DNA of 64,000 nucleotides from Bradysia coprophila (taxonomy: Eukaryota; Arthropoda; Insecta; Diptera; Sciaridae): the NCBI RefSeq assembly GCF_014529535.1, contig NC_050738.1, forward strand, positions 14,462,062-14,526,061, in the 5' to 3' direction. A program made the position numbers and the translations under genes. Within the stretch, counting starts at the first letter, position 1. Each line of letters begins with the position of its first letter. The notes beneath the pieces are model-generated. The model saw only the letters and a program-made list of their open reading frames with translations, ran no database searches and was not told the origin of the DNA. Below are positions 51,398 through 62,500 of the stretch, in pieces.

Positions 51398-51805
51398 ATT
51401 ACACTGACACTCTGTGCACATTAAACAAGCTACTCACTCTACGCGTGTATGCTGTAAGTATGTGTATGAAGGGACATACTACGTGCGGCTCTAAGAAAAA
51501 CAGAGAGTCGCGGCGAATATTGCTAAGTATTGTATGAGGTGGGTTATTACTAATTTTTACTCACAGCTGTGAAGTTTCTCTTTGTAAATGTACTGTAAAT
51601 GTTTGTTTTTTTAATTAGAGCACATGCTCAAGGGGTCGTCCACAAATGCTCCCATTTTAAGACCATTGTTAGAACCTTAAAAGTCACTATGAGCAACATC
51701 AGGCAAACAATAATTATCTGATAACTGATATAATGGCTCACAGTTACATTCCAAATAATTGCGGCTTGTCAACTTTCGGCACCCTAGACTTTACTTAAAT
51801 AGTCG

Positions 51806-52360
51806 GCTAGTAGTAATTTCGCGCCACACGAAATTCCTACTTTATTAGTGTAATTTCGCGCCCATAAGGAATTTCTTGCTGGTAGGAATCTCGCAACGTC
51901 TCAGTTGCGATGCAGGCATCCTAACGTTTTGTAAAAGGAAAATCCACACGTTCTATGTCGGGATACCGGTATCCTTGATGCAAAATATGTGTATCTCAGT
52001 TGGGATACCGGTATCCTAACGTTTTTTAAAAGGAAAATCCACACTTTCTATGTCGGGATACCGGTATCCTTGATACAAAATACGTGTATCTCAGTTGGGA
52101 TACCGGAATCCTAACTTTGTGTAAAAGGAAAATCCACACTTTCTAAGGATACCGGTATCCCTGATACAAAGCTCTAGGGTGTTAGAATAAAATTCGCATC
52201 TCCAAAATTTATGTGCCTGATACTCAACTGAATCTACCGCCAATTTATCGCCAGGTACTCGTAAAAATTCTCTAAATCAAGTTAGCCATTGAAAACTGTA
52301 TGGGCGCGAAATTCCACTATAATATGTGTAATCTCGCGCGGCGCGAAATTACTCGTTACC
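51806..52360. mobile_element. Non-autonomous element with 9-bp target duplication carrying the GGATACCGGTATCC array
   Basis: AAATAGTCG is directly repeated at 51797-51805 and 52361-52369. Inside, the ends share AGTAATTTCGCGCC in inverted orientation, and a second inner pair GTGTAATTTCGCGCCCAT-like motifs extends the inverted repeat to roughly 55-65 bp. The centre (51948-52165) holds about 2.5 units of the same tandem repeat as 12160-13190. A 9-bp duplication with long inverted ends would suit a Mutator-like element; no transposase is present. Confidence 0.7.
51948..52165. repeat. Tandem array, about 85-bp unit
   Basis: Units contain AAAAGGAAAATCCACACTTTC, TCGGGATACCGGTATCC, GATACAAAATACGTGTATC and TTGGGATACCGG, the same order as the array at 12160-13190. 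Confidence 0.85.
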
Positions 52361-52951
52361 AAATAGTCGTGGAATACCTCCAAATAATTTTTTTTAGAGA
52401 TGTGCACTGTCCAACATCTGGATATCGACAGATGAAACTATTCTTCCTGCTTGCCTATTTATAGCTCAGGTATTTGGTAGATGGTACCTCAAAAAAGAAA
52501 TTAAGGAAAAAAAAACCTCACCCGTTAGCTGATTCCCCTCGTGTTCACTTTATTTCCTTTTGTTTTATTATTTTTTGAACAAAAACACGGCACCTGAACA
52601 AACATACTGGAAGGTTATAACATTTTGTGAGTAATACAAACGCGTTGGTCGATGAACAATTAGTATAGATACATTCTTCAAAGAGACTCCGATAATATTT
52701 TAATTAAGTTAACGAGTAAAAGAACATGAACAGTGATTGAATATGTGCCACGAATATCATAGGAAGTTTGTGAAAATATGAGATTTTGATGCTAACGGCA
52801 GCATTACTCTGTGAAAGGGTGTGAAAAAAGTGGGAGACTAGTAGAAGGTGGTTTCTGTATGGAAGATCTGCAACAAGAAATTTTTTAATAAATTCTATTT
52901 AGGTGTGTTATCCGTGTTCCTTATATTTCTACTGCTAAGAAGTTTCCCAAA

Positions 52952-55900
52952 ATGACAAAGTTATATTTCTCTGAGATGAATAATTTGACCAATGCGCACA
53001 ACGACCTTGAACCGGAAAAGTGTCAGTTGAACTACAATTTCGATACAAAAAATTTGGATAAGGACAGAGGATCTCAATCCAAATGTGAGCCACATCAAAT
53101 ACGACAACGGAAATATAAATGCGGTAAGTAAGAAATATGCACTTCCAAGGCAGCTCCGATAAATTATATTGAAACGATGTTTTTTTACGCACCAGATGTG
53201 TATTGACGTGACAATACAACATTGGATGCGCAAAACGCCAGTACTAGTACCGAACGAAGTTGTACTTTGAAGTAGAAATTAACAAATACATGAAGACTTT
53301 ATGAACTGGAGTACGATCGGAATATTGAGAAATGAATTTTCATATTCCTGCGTTAAAAACTTTCGCATAACATATGTTGTCGGCTTCACTTCAAGGTTGA
53401 CAATTTTCAAATCCCTTGTGCACACTTTCCATTTAGACAAATTTTAGAGAGATAGCAATTCACGCTGTAAGTGCGCCACCAATTCAAAAAGATACGTAAG
53501 CTTTTAAACGCAGCGTTAAGTCGTACCATTCTCATAAAGAAGCGCTAAAATTTATTTTTAGACCCGTACGAAGTACTGGGGTCTTATAGGTTTACGCATA
53601 CGTTTGTAACACGTCGAATTGGACTCCCTGAGTAAGGGGAAGGAAACCTATTGTGGTTGTCTAGAGATGCCAAATCCGCGAAAAAAAATGTCCGTCTGTC
53701 CGTCTGTCTGTCTGCACGATAACTTGAGTAAAACGCATCCGATTTTGAAAATTCTTTTTTTTCCCGTTTGGTAATGTCAAAAGACAGGCTAAGTTCGAAG
53801 ATGAGTGATTTTGGATCGACCCCTCCCGAGCTGTGGCCCAATAAGTGCTTTACGGTTTTTCGAAGATATCTCCGGACATTTAAACGTTAAACTTGTAAGT
53901 GATATGTCAAATAAAAGGTATTTACAATACCGATCGACAAAAAAAAAGTTTATGGAAATCGGATGACCGACTCGTGAGTTAGACCCCTTGGTGTGGAACA
54001 GGCACAGGGCGGCAAGCAGTTTTTGCTTGTAGGTCGGCCACATTTGAACATATTTCGTCTGTTTTAGATTTATTAGATAGGTATTGACCGTACCAATCAG
54101 GGAAATTTTTTTTTATGAAATTATGTTCTCCGGAGCGTGAGCTAGGTCTCTTGGAGTGAGCTCTTATCTGGCTACTCGGAAGTACAGTGAACGTGGTGTA
54201 TTTTGACAATATCTCGAGTAAATTTTGACCGAATTTCATGATTTTTTTTTTGTTTGAAAGGTATTAACGAATGTAAAGCGTCGGTAGTATTTCCGGTCTC
54301 CTAACAAAATGGCTGCCGGTGGCCATATTGGATTTTAGTAAAATAGAAATATCTTGGGAAAAATGATACTTAGAGAGTTTCTGTTAACATGGAAATAATT
54401 TGTTATGTGTGTGGGGTTTCAGGGATTCCATATACGGACATCTATATATACCTATATACAGCTATATTGAGCTATATACAGGCATATAGAGCTATATAAT
54501 ATCATATTTATCTGTGAAATGTTTATTTATAGTGAAATATAGTTAAATATAGCGGTAAATAGCTGTTTAAATAGGAATTTATGAAATTTGTCTTCGTACG
54601 GGGCTGTCTATATTGCCTCCGGCAATTTAGTTGTATATGATAACAAGGCAAAGAGTGGATAATGTAAGTGATTTTAAAGGGAGAATAGTTTTTCAGCAGA
54701 GAAGAAAATGAAGTAAGAGAAATGAAGAGTTTCACATTAAAGGCTTTTGATACGAATAGGTGTTTCGTACGGGTCGGCGTTAGCTATGTTTTCGTTCATT
54801 TTTCGGTTACTCGTTCACTTAAAATTCAAATTAACCAGCACCATTACAGCGTGAATTACCGCACTAGTGTGAAAAAATGTATTAATGGCTTTTTGTGATC
54901 TAGTGTCAAAAGGAAAATCTTTGCGATATCGTTAACGTTTCGTCATCGAAGGACAAAAAAGATTGTTTTGTCGAGATTAGATTTAGATTTCATCAGTTAG
55001 GGTGATCATTTCTGATCAATGCACACAGATCATGGGATCCTTTGTGCTACCCTGTCATCATTAAAATCTTGAAGCCGTTTTTAGGACCTCAACTCCTTCT
55101 CAACCTATTACCTTACGCTCTACACGAGCCACTCCAGGCGAGCAAACTGATCCCTATGATTAGGTACCAAAATGATCAGCTAATCTCTAGGGCAGAAAGC
55201 AAAGAGTGACTGGCGTCAACCTCGCTTCATTAGATTGTGATTGTCAGAAAGCCACTGGGAGGACGGCTGCGTCTCACCCCTTAGGCCTTACACTAGCAAG
55301 TAAGGCAATATTATCGCCCGAATCACAGTCCTTGTCATTGAGATTGACAAAGCCTGGGATTTACATTCCGCTCGATATTAACCTGGTCCAGTCTCATATT
55401 TCATCAGACTAGCCCGTTCGAACGTAAGCTTTCTCTGCAGTGAGCCAATATAAAAGCCGAGCCAGGCAGAAGCGTCACTCAACAGTGTGCCACCAAATGG
55501 CCAACCGCCAAACTTTACCACTATTTAGCCCAAAAGCCCTTACTTCCAAATTAGACTGACGAACCAGCCACCTTTGAGAAGAGGGCCTTCGGTGCAAAAG
55601 GTAAGATGACAGCTTGTCCAGATTATGACACACTGCTGAATAGCACAACGACCCGACACGGCGACCATATCGTCCCTTTGCAAAGAGTTTTGCACAACAT
55701 CGAGTACATTCCCCGGATATAAATTCAGAGAGCTGTACACTGATTGAGTGTATGCTGTCTCTGCGAGGAATCAAAATAAAAGCCGGTAAAAACTAGCATC
55801 TCTCAGCAGCATAACACCACCAATCCATCCGTCGACCTTGTCCACTCTATAGCCCGAAAGCCTAAGCTCTATGAATAGTCCGGATCATTTTACTCATATA

Positions 55901-58900
55901 GAAGCAAAATAGGACCTAGCCACATCATTGAGTAAACTTTTAGACCATAAACCAGCCGAAGGACAAAGCTGGCGAGTGAGGCAAAGCAACTAAAAGTCCT
56001 GGTAGTGACACACCACTAAGAAGAGTACCAATCTCGACAAGCCTTCCTAATGTCTCTCCGCAAAGAAATTCCGCTTACAGCGTCCAAAAATTCACTGAAA
56101 CACGTTCTCAAAATATTCGTCGTGAATTTCTGGTGGATCCAGCTGTCACTGTCTTTCACTGGTATGCTTATACACGTACACAGTGTGAGGTTATGACGAG
56201 CACCGTGTCATTAGCCGCACGAAAACGCTGGTTTATTGGATGATTATACGAGAACTCCAACTTTACCGGCGACCGTGGCACTTCATAACTGAGATTTAGT
56301 CAACAGAAATGTTTTTCTGGTCAGTTCTGACTACAAAAAGTATAATTAAATTCAGACACAGAAACAAAACACTTGTTGACGTTTGCAGTGTTGCCAGCTT
56401 GACCTTTGTCGAGATTAACATGCGTTTAAATATTTTAAAATTTCAGGAACGATTCCGTCAATTGTGTCCGGCCTAATTTTTTTGTCAATGGGATTCTTTT
56501 CGACAAAACTCACAATCACTGATATGATTTTAACCGAGCGAATAAAAATGCAATCGTGGTTTCCATCCTATAAGCTTTGGGTTGAACCTGAACCAGAAGT
56601 ACGACTTAATACCTATATTTTCGCAGTAGAAAATGCGAATGAGTTTTTGAGTGGAACAGATTCAAAAATCAAATTGAAACAAATCGGGCCAATTGTTTAT
56701 AGGGAGCATCTACAAAATCAAGACATCGTTCGTCATGACAACTCAACACTCTCATAGTAAAATGCAGTCTAAATTTTCGAAATCAATATGCGTAATTAAA
56801 CCTTTTTATAGCACGGCACACCGCTGGGCTGAGTTCCTACCTCATGCCAACAAACCAGGAATTTTGAACGAAACCATTACAGTTCCACATTATGGTGTTC
56901 TGGTAACATAACAATTCAATCAGAAGCCAACGTTGCAATAAACCTTCATTAAACCTTCTAGGCTGCAGCCAGTTTCGCGAACGAACACAACTATTTAGTA
57001 CAAATCGGGTACAATTTCCTTCACAGAAGATACAGCGATGGTCTTTTCATCAATATTACCATCTATGACTATTTATGGAATTTTAGGAGTAAGCTTCTGG
57101 AAAAGGCTTGGGAAGTTGTGCCATCAATGATTCCAATTTTAAATTGTGGCGCTTTAGATGTCGTAAGTAATATTTTCCGAAAACTTTTATGGTTTGAAAA
57201 ATACACTTGTGATGGCTCTGGCTTTTTAAAACTGCTCAGTGGGGGCTTATATGAAGAATAATATGAGATTCAAAATAGAATCCACATAATCCACAAAACC
57301 TTAATCTCACTAACTCTAACCAAGCGTCTAATTTGTACCAAACTGACACAATTGAAAGATCACAAATTCGTGATCTTTGTTGAGTTTGTACTTGAAAAAA
57401 AAAGGTTCTGGTGAAACGATATAATTTACAAAACACACAAATGTAGGCTACTCACAAATTTTAGCTGAGAATACATGCCTATTAATGCTAGGAGCAGTGC
57501 TTCTACGTGGGCAAGCATAACCAGATCCAACCATGGCCTAGTTGCTCCCAAGGGAGTCTGCCCACTTATCTATTCTATCCTGGGAGCAGTGCTATGATCT
57601 AGCTCTAAAGTAATCGGAGAAAATTGGAGGAATGAACATACCTTAACCTCACTGCAGTTTATTTATAGCCACTGATATAGTTGATTCAATGGATCTTGAC
57701 CACATTGAGTTTTATCAATTATTCCATAGATCTACACTAATGGTCCGGATCGGTATAATGTAAAAATTGGTACAAAGTATGGAGACTCTGAATTTTTCCA
57801 AATTAATACCATTAACGGAGCCCCTACAGTTCCAGGATATAATGTGAAAAGGGGCGATTGCTATGCATCGGTTGCGAATTCGTCAGAAGGTTAAGTATTT
57901 TCATCAAAATGTCTTATTCTAATATACGATTATACGATAATTACATCTGCTGGTTTGAAGATTTTTATATTTACAAGTGTGGCACTTGCAGCTCCAGGCG
58001 AGAGCGAGAGACTAAAGAGTCAATTCGACAAAGCTTCGAACAGTCGGGAAGTAAGCTACAAAACTCCGGGTTAGAGCTTCCTGCTACTAACTTTCCCAAC
58101 CACCCAGACACCTTCAAAAATTTCAATTATTTCGAGGTTTTTCACTTGTTGCAGCGGCTGGGTGGGCCAAACATCGGCGTTTGTTGGTCAATAATACTTA
58201 GCTCATTGACATTCATAAACGTGTACACAATTTGACATTATTCACATTTCGCATGTCGTAGTAATTGATAAAAAACGATTTTCGCGACCACTTCGGAGAA
58301 AAAAAATTTAAGGGCCATGACAGCCCAACAAAAAAAATTCGGGAAAAAAGTTGTTCCACGATATTCTCATTTGAGACATACCTCGATCAGATCGTCGTCG
58401 GCTTGCATCCCGATTCCATATTAGCTGTTCGAAGTTTTGGTGAATTGACTCCGAAAAACTCAAGTCAAAATGACAATCTACTCTCCAAATTATTACGCAT
58501 TTGAATAAAATTAGAATAACCTTTGTACTTGTAGGTGTCGCGTATAGACAACGTGTAACTAAAGAGGATGTGCTTACGTTTTGGAGAAGGGCATTATGCC
58601 GCAAAGTCGATTTGCACTTTGAGAAAGAGTTGCTCATTCATGATGTATTAAGTTACAAATACACACTTGGTCCGGACGTGTATGACAGAAACCCGAATAA
58701 CGAAACTGATTGCTATAAGGGAGCGTATGGAGATCTACCTAACGGCTTGACCGATGTCTCGAAATGTTATTACGGTAAGATTTTTATCCGTCATCTCAAA
58801 ATGAGTATATCGCTAGTTTTTTAATGATATTACGGACAATCTTAGATATGCCATTGGCAGAATCACAGCCACACTTTTATGGAAGATCAGCAGAATTCAC

Positions 58901-59403
58901 AAAGAAATTCGAAGGCCTGAACGCAAATGAAGAGACTCACTCAAGTTTTAGCATTGTTGAACCGAAGCTTGGCTTTCCAATGAAACAAGCTGCTCGGTCG
59001 CAGATGAACCTGGTTATTCCAAAATTTAGTTCCTTCTTTGAAAAGGACTATCACCTATTCAGCGATATGGTTCTACCATTGTTTTGGATTGAAGTTGTAA
59101 GTAAAGGGATACACAACATGACTGGGACGGGACAGTGACGATAATTTTTCTTCTTAATTTCAGTTACAAAATGATTTGACTACAGAAATCGTTTGGTTAG
59201 TGGGCTTAGTTGCTAACGTTGCTCCAATTATCGAAGTAACACTGACATTTATACTATATTTCATTGGATTTGTATTGATTCTAACTGTAATTGTGAGGGC
59301 ATTTAAATCAAAGTGGAACCATTTAGCGACAAGTAAACAGATAAATTTCCCATTTGTAAAACGTAGTAGTAAAACTAGGGACAATTATGATAATTTTAAT
59401 TGA
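52952..59403 (+). CDS. CD36-family class B scavenger receptor, copy B
   Basis: Eight exons: 52952-53123, 56447-56756, 56812-56902, 56962-57162, 57730-57889, 58535-58774, 58846-59096, 59164-59403; 554 residues. Every exon has exactly the same length as its counterpart in copy A (172, 310, 91, 201, 160, 240, 251, 240), so the two genes arose by tandem duplication with no net coding indel. The cytosolic N-terminus ends IRQRKYKCG, followed by TM1 (IPSIVSGLIFLSMGFFS). The luminal domain keeps GPIVYREH, FWRRALCRKVDLHF and ETDCYKG; TM2 contains VTLTFILYFIGFVLIL. The exon-1 regions differ most, and a cysteine in exon 7 of copy A (SHSCFTI) is serine here (THSSFSI). Intron 1 is 3.3 kb and contains the element at 53554-54790. 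It looks intact; ligand unknown. Confidence 0.9.
53554..54790 (+). mobile_element. Non-autonomous element, long copy, in intron 1 of CD36 copy B
   Basis: Opposite-orientation, longer relative (about 1,237 bp) of the element at 587-1276. GACCCGTACGAA lies just inside the left edge and its inverse TTCGTACGGGTC inside the right edge. The additional 550 bp in the middle has no transposase-like frame. A TATATAGCT-rich tract recurs near 54440-54500. Confidence 0.75.
54791..56446. other. Rest of CD36 copy B intron 1, with a GC-richer island
   Basis: From about 55030 to 56060 base composition is clearly less AT-rich than the surroundings. Motifs such as AAATAAAAGCC / ATATAAAAGCC, CTCAACAGTGTGCCACC and TAGCCCAAAAGCC recur in altered form about 300 bp apart (55450-55540 and 55765-55860), suggesting an old internal duplication. 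The frames on either strand are interrupted and match nothing I know; a decayed transposon is the likeliest reading. Confidence 0.4.
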
Positions 59404-60009
59404 TTGTTTGTGAACATCTTACGAGCATAAATACAGTTTGAACGACACTAGATAGAGTGTTAAGTGAATGCAAGAAATGAGAAGGACGATTTCGCAAGTA
59501 CCTGTGTGGTGGTTATTTCATTCTCACGAAAGAGCTTAGAACTGATATTTTCCCTTGCTACACATACTACGGTTACATACATTTCTAACAAACTGTTGCG
59601 AAAGAATGTTAAGTCAGCAAATCTAATAATTTAAATACCAATGGGATTGTAAATAGTGTCTGTCCCGAAAGCGAAAACTCCGCTTCTGCAATGTATACAA
59701 ACTTCCTTTGACAAGCATTTTGAGCGCATTAACAAAATTTTGGCATTTCTTATTTCTATACTGACACTCTTGTGAATTCGGTGAGCATACCAACTGTAAA
59801 TGTGTTTTATTACCTATTTAAAGTAAGGATAAACACTTGATTAAATACGTTGGCTTAATAATCTAATAACAATTTGTATATATGCGTTGTTCACATCACA
59901 CCATCCAGCCTTGAAATAATTTCTATGACAATACCAGGAGTGTGCAGTGCACATTTTCTTCAACATAGTCTGTATAAAACTTTGTTTAGTCATATATCAA
60001 TTTTCATCG

Positions 60010-60670
60010 ATACTAATTATTCTTTTTATTTCTTAAATATACTCCAAAAAAACTCCCTGAAAATCCAAAATCTTCCTTAAATGATGTTTTAACACGAAAC
60101 CATTCCTTAAAGATTTTTTCCAGATTGATGCTCTGGAGCATATGACTCCGGTTTCCAAGGAATTTTCGAAAGAGTAGCAAGTGATATACCCCGCCAGTTG
60201 GAAAATTATTACTATAGGCGTCCAAAATTGTATGGAAAAATTAAAGTGCCAAAATATTTGGGGCACAGAGCAGAAAATCACTCTATATGGTCCCCTGGTA
60301 AAAAGTGTCTATGGGACCGACTCGATCCGAATCGATTTAGGGGTCGCTCAGGGACAAAGTATGAGAAAACTAGTTAAAATCACTAGCAAACCAGGTTTTT
60401 AGAAAAAAATTATTTCGGACTGATGATGAAGAGTGATGTTAGGACATATTATTTTATATTAGTGTAAAATCATCCCAAGAAAACACTTTTCAACCAGGTC
60501 AGTTAACTTGAATCTTGCACCCAAACTTAAACCTATTTCGATTTAAAAGCTTGATTAAAAATGCCACAATATTGACAATGGCGAAAAGTGAATTCTGTAA
60601 GAGCGGATGGTCGTAACGTCTGTTTGAGAAGTTGATTGGCCCAAATATTTTCTATGGGTAACACTAGAAG
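60010..60670 (-). pseudogene. Broken copy of the beta-lactamase-like gene
   Basis: Two blocks match the gene next door: 60028-60215 matches 61296-61480 (last exon and 3' end, sharing CTACTCTTCCGAAAATTCCTTGGAA on the minus strand in part), and 60495-60665 matches 61870-62040. The block between (60216-60494) is unrelated to the intact gene, and the frame of the last exon is shifted. It is a decayed tandem duplicate. Confidence 0.65.
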
Positions 60671-61356
60671 CAGTGCTCACATTTCTAACACGGTCTGTAA
60701 TAGTTATTTATACTACAAGAACTGTGAAGGGTATTTTATGTTCGAGAAACGGTAAATGGTTTGAGGCGAGCGCTTAAACGTATTTTATCTGACCAAAATC
60801 AGAACACAAATCGTTGAACTACAGGCATTTTTAACACAAATTCTGTGTGTATATAAACGCGTCATCTATGTACCTTTAAAGTTCTATTATAGATCATTTT
60901 CATGACCTTGTAAACGTCAGACACGATCCCAACTGTCAGACATGTCGAAAAATATCGAATGAATTGAACGAAAGATTTTCATATGAAAATCAGTAAATTG
61001 AACGCAGTTAACGTCAATTGATTGAGGTTAAGGACTACTTGACGAAAAATTAAGTGGGGTTACGTTGACAAGTACCGTATAATGAAAATGATCTATAAAG
61101 CTTATCAAGCTTATGTATTGGCGTATGAATATTGCAGACAGCGATGTTTATAGGCGAATTGCAGAGCATTCCTTTTCATCGAGGTTGGCTGTAAATATGA
61201 AACGTGTTAGGTCATAAACATGACATATAAACATTGAGTGCTATGTCTTCAATCAATCAATCTTTATCAATAATTTTTCTCTTTTTTGCTCGAAGGAGGA
61301 AATTATTTCTTAAATTATACTCCCGAAAAAATCTAAAATCTCCCTTAAATGATGTC

Positions 61357-62312
61357 TTATTGCTTTTCTCCAGATTTTTGCTCTGGAACACAGGACTCCG
61401 GCTTCCAAGGAATTTTCGGAAGAGTAGCCAGCGATACATTCCGTTGGAAAGTTATTACGGCTCCATAAATGATAAAGTTGAAGGTATTTTCACTTTCAAA
61501 TGAAAAGAAAGTATCCACTAAGCCGCCAGCAACAAAGTAAATCATTTGAACATAGTCGCTATCCCAGATGACGTAATAAACGGGGTGCGTTGGATGTTGA
61601 TTCAAATAGCCTGTGCCCCAAGTCCCGCAACGAAAGTACAGAGTTTCATTTCTCAATGTAATTTCAATATCGCCTGCATTCCGGAAATATACTCAATGAA
61701 AAATAAAAACTTTAAATCCGTCGTCCAAAGTACCTTCGACTGGGTGTCCATAATTTCCCACAACAGATTCTTTGCTTACGTTGAGTAATGGGAGTTGTCT
61801 CTCAGCTATATATTTTTCCAATGATTCTAATACGACATCGCTTAAATTTTTGTTTTTCGATGGGTCGTTTGGCTCGATTCTTGCACCCGAACTTAAGCCT
61901 ATTTCAATTAAAAAACGTGATTCTCAACGGCTGAAATTCAATTCCAAAATGTACCGTTGACAATGGCGAAAAGTGAATTCTGTAAGAACGAATGGTCGTA
62001 ACGACTGTTTGAGAGGTCGACCGGCCCGTTGTTTATGGAAAATGTACCAAAACCAAGTCGTGGATAAATACGCATTTCTGACTCGAAAGTAGCCCATAGT
62101 CCGTCGTGAGACATAAATTCCCATCCTATATGGAAATTCTAGGATTGTACAGCAGTACATTGTCAGGAACAGAAGAAGTATTTACCATCAAAAACGCCAA
62201 GATAAACTCCACTACCTATGGCATACTCTCCAGCTACCATCGATGAATTTACGGATCTAAATTGCATAGAATCAAAGGCTGCTGCTGGCTGACGCATCCA
62301 CAGTAGTGCCTC
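61357..62312 (-). CDS. Serine beta-lactamase-like protein, C-terminal exons (partial)
   Basis: Four putative exons on the minus strand: 62312-62186, 62138-61955, 61898-61734, 61673-61357 (TAA). They encode EYAIGSGVYLGVF, IGWEFMSHDGLWATFESEM, then a linker and a C-terminal beta-sheet-like part (RCGTWGTGYL...YYVIWDSDYV). HDG in the second exon resembles the third active-site motif (HxG) of class C-type serine beta-lactamase/esterase proteins, with a DUF3471-like end. The SxxK and YxN motifs are not in the window; earlier exons, if any, would lie beyond the satellite array. The first junction does not keep phase (127-bp exon ends in phase 1, the next reads in phase 0) and its intron would be only 47 bp, so a frameshift is possible and the gene may be dying. 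In animals such proteins are peptidases/esterases of uncertain substrate. Confidence 0.5.
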
Positions 62313-62500
62313 CTAAATCGTGGTACCAAAAGATAGTCCAAAACAAAATTTTTTGAACCAGCCTCCTGCAAGATTTAAGACCATCCCCCTGCACATATAT
62401 GTGTTGCCTCTATGAAGAGCGGAGGTGTGGCTAAAAAGGTAAAATGGGTGTGTCCAAATCAGAAATAACTTTGTGGTAGTCTCATCTTCTGTATGTGTTT

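Noticed and set aside
55475-55774. 99-codon minus-strand frame in CD36 copy B intron 1
   Set aside because: It lies in a diverged repeat-like island, has an overlapping alternative frame of similar length, and matches no domain I know.
57359-57376. GATCACAAATTCGTGATC palindrome in CD36 copy B intron 4
   Set aside because: A single short palindrome with no second copy seen; expected by chance at this scale.
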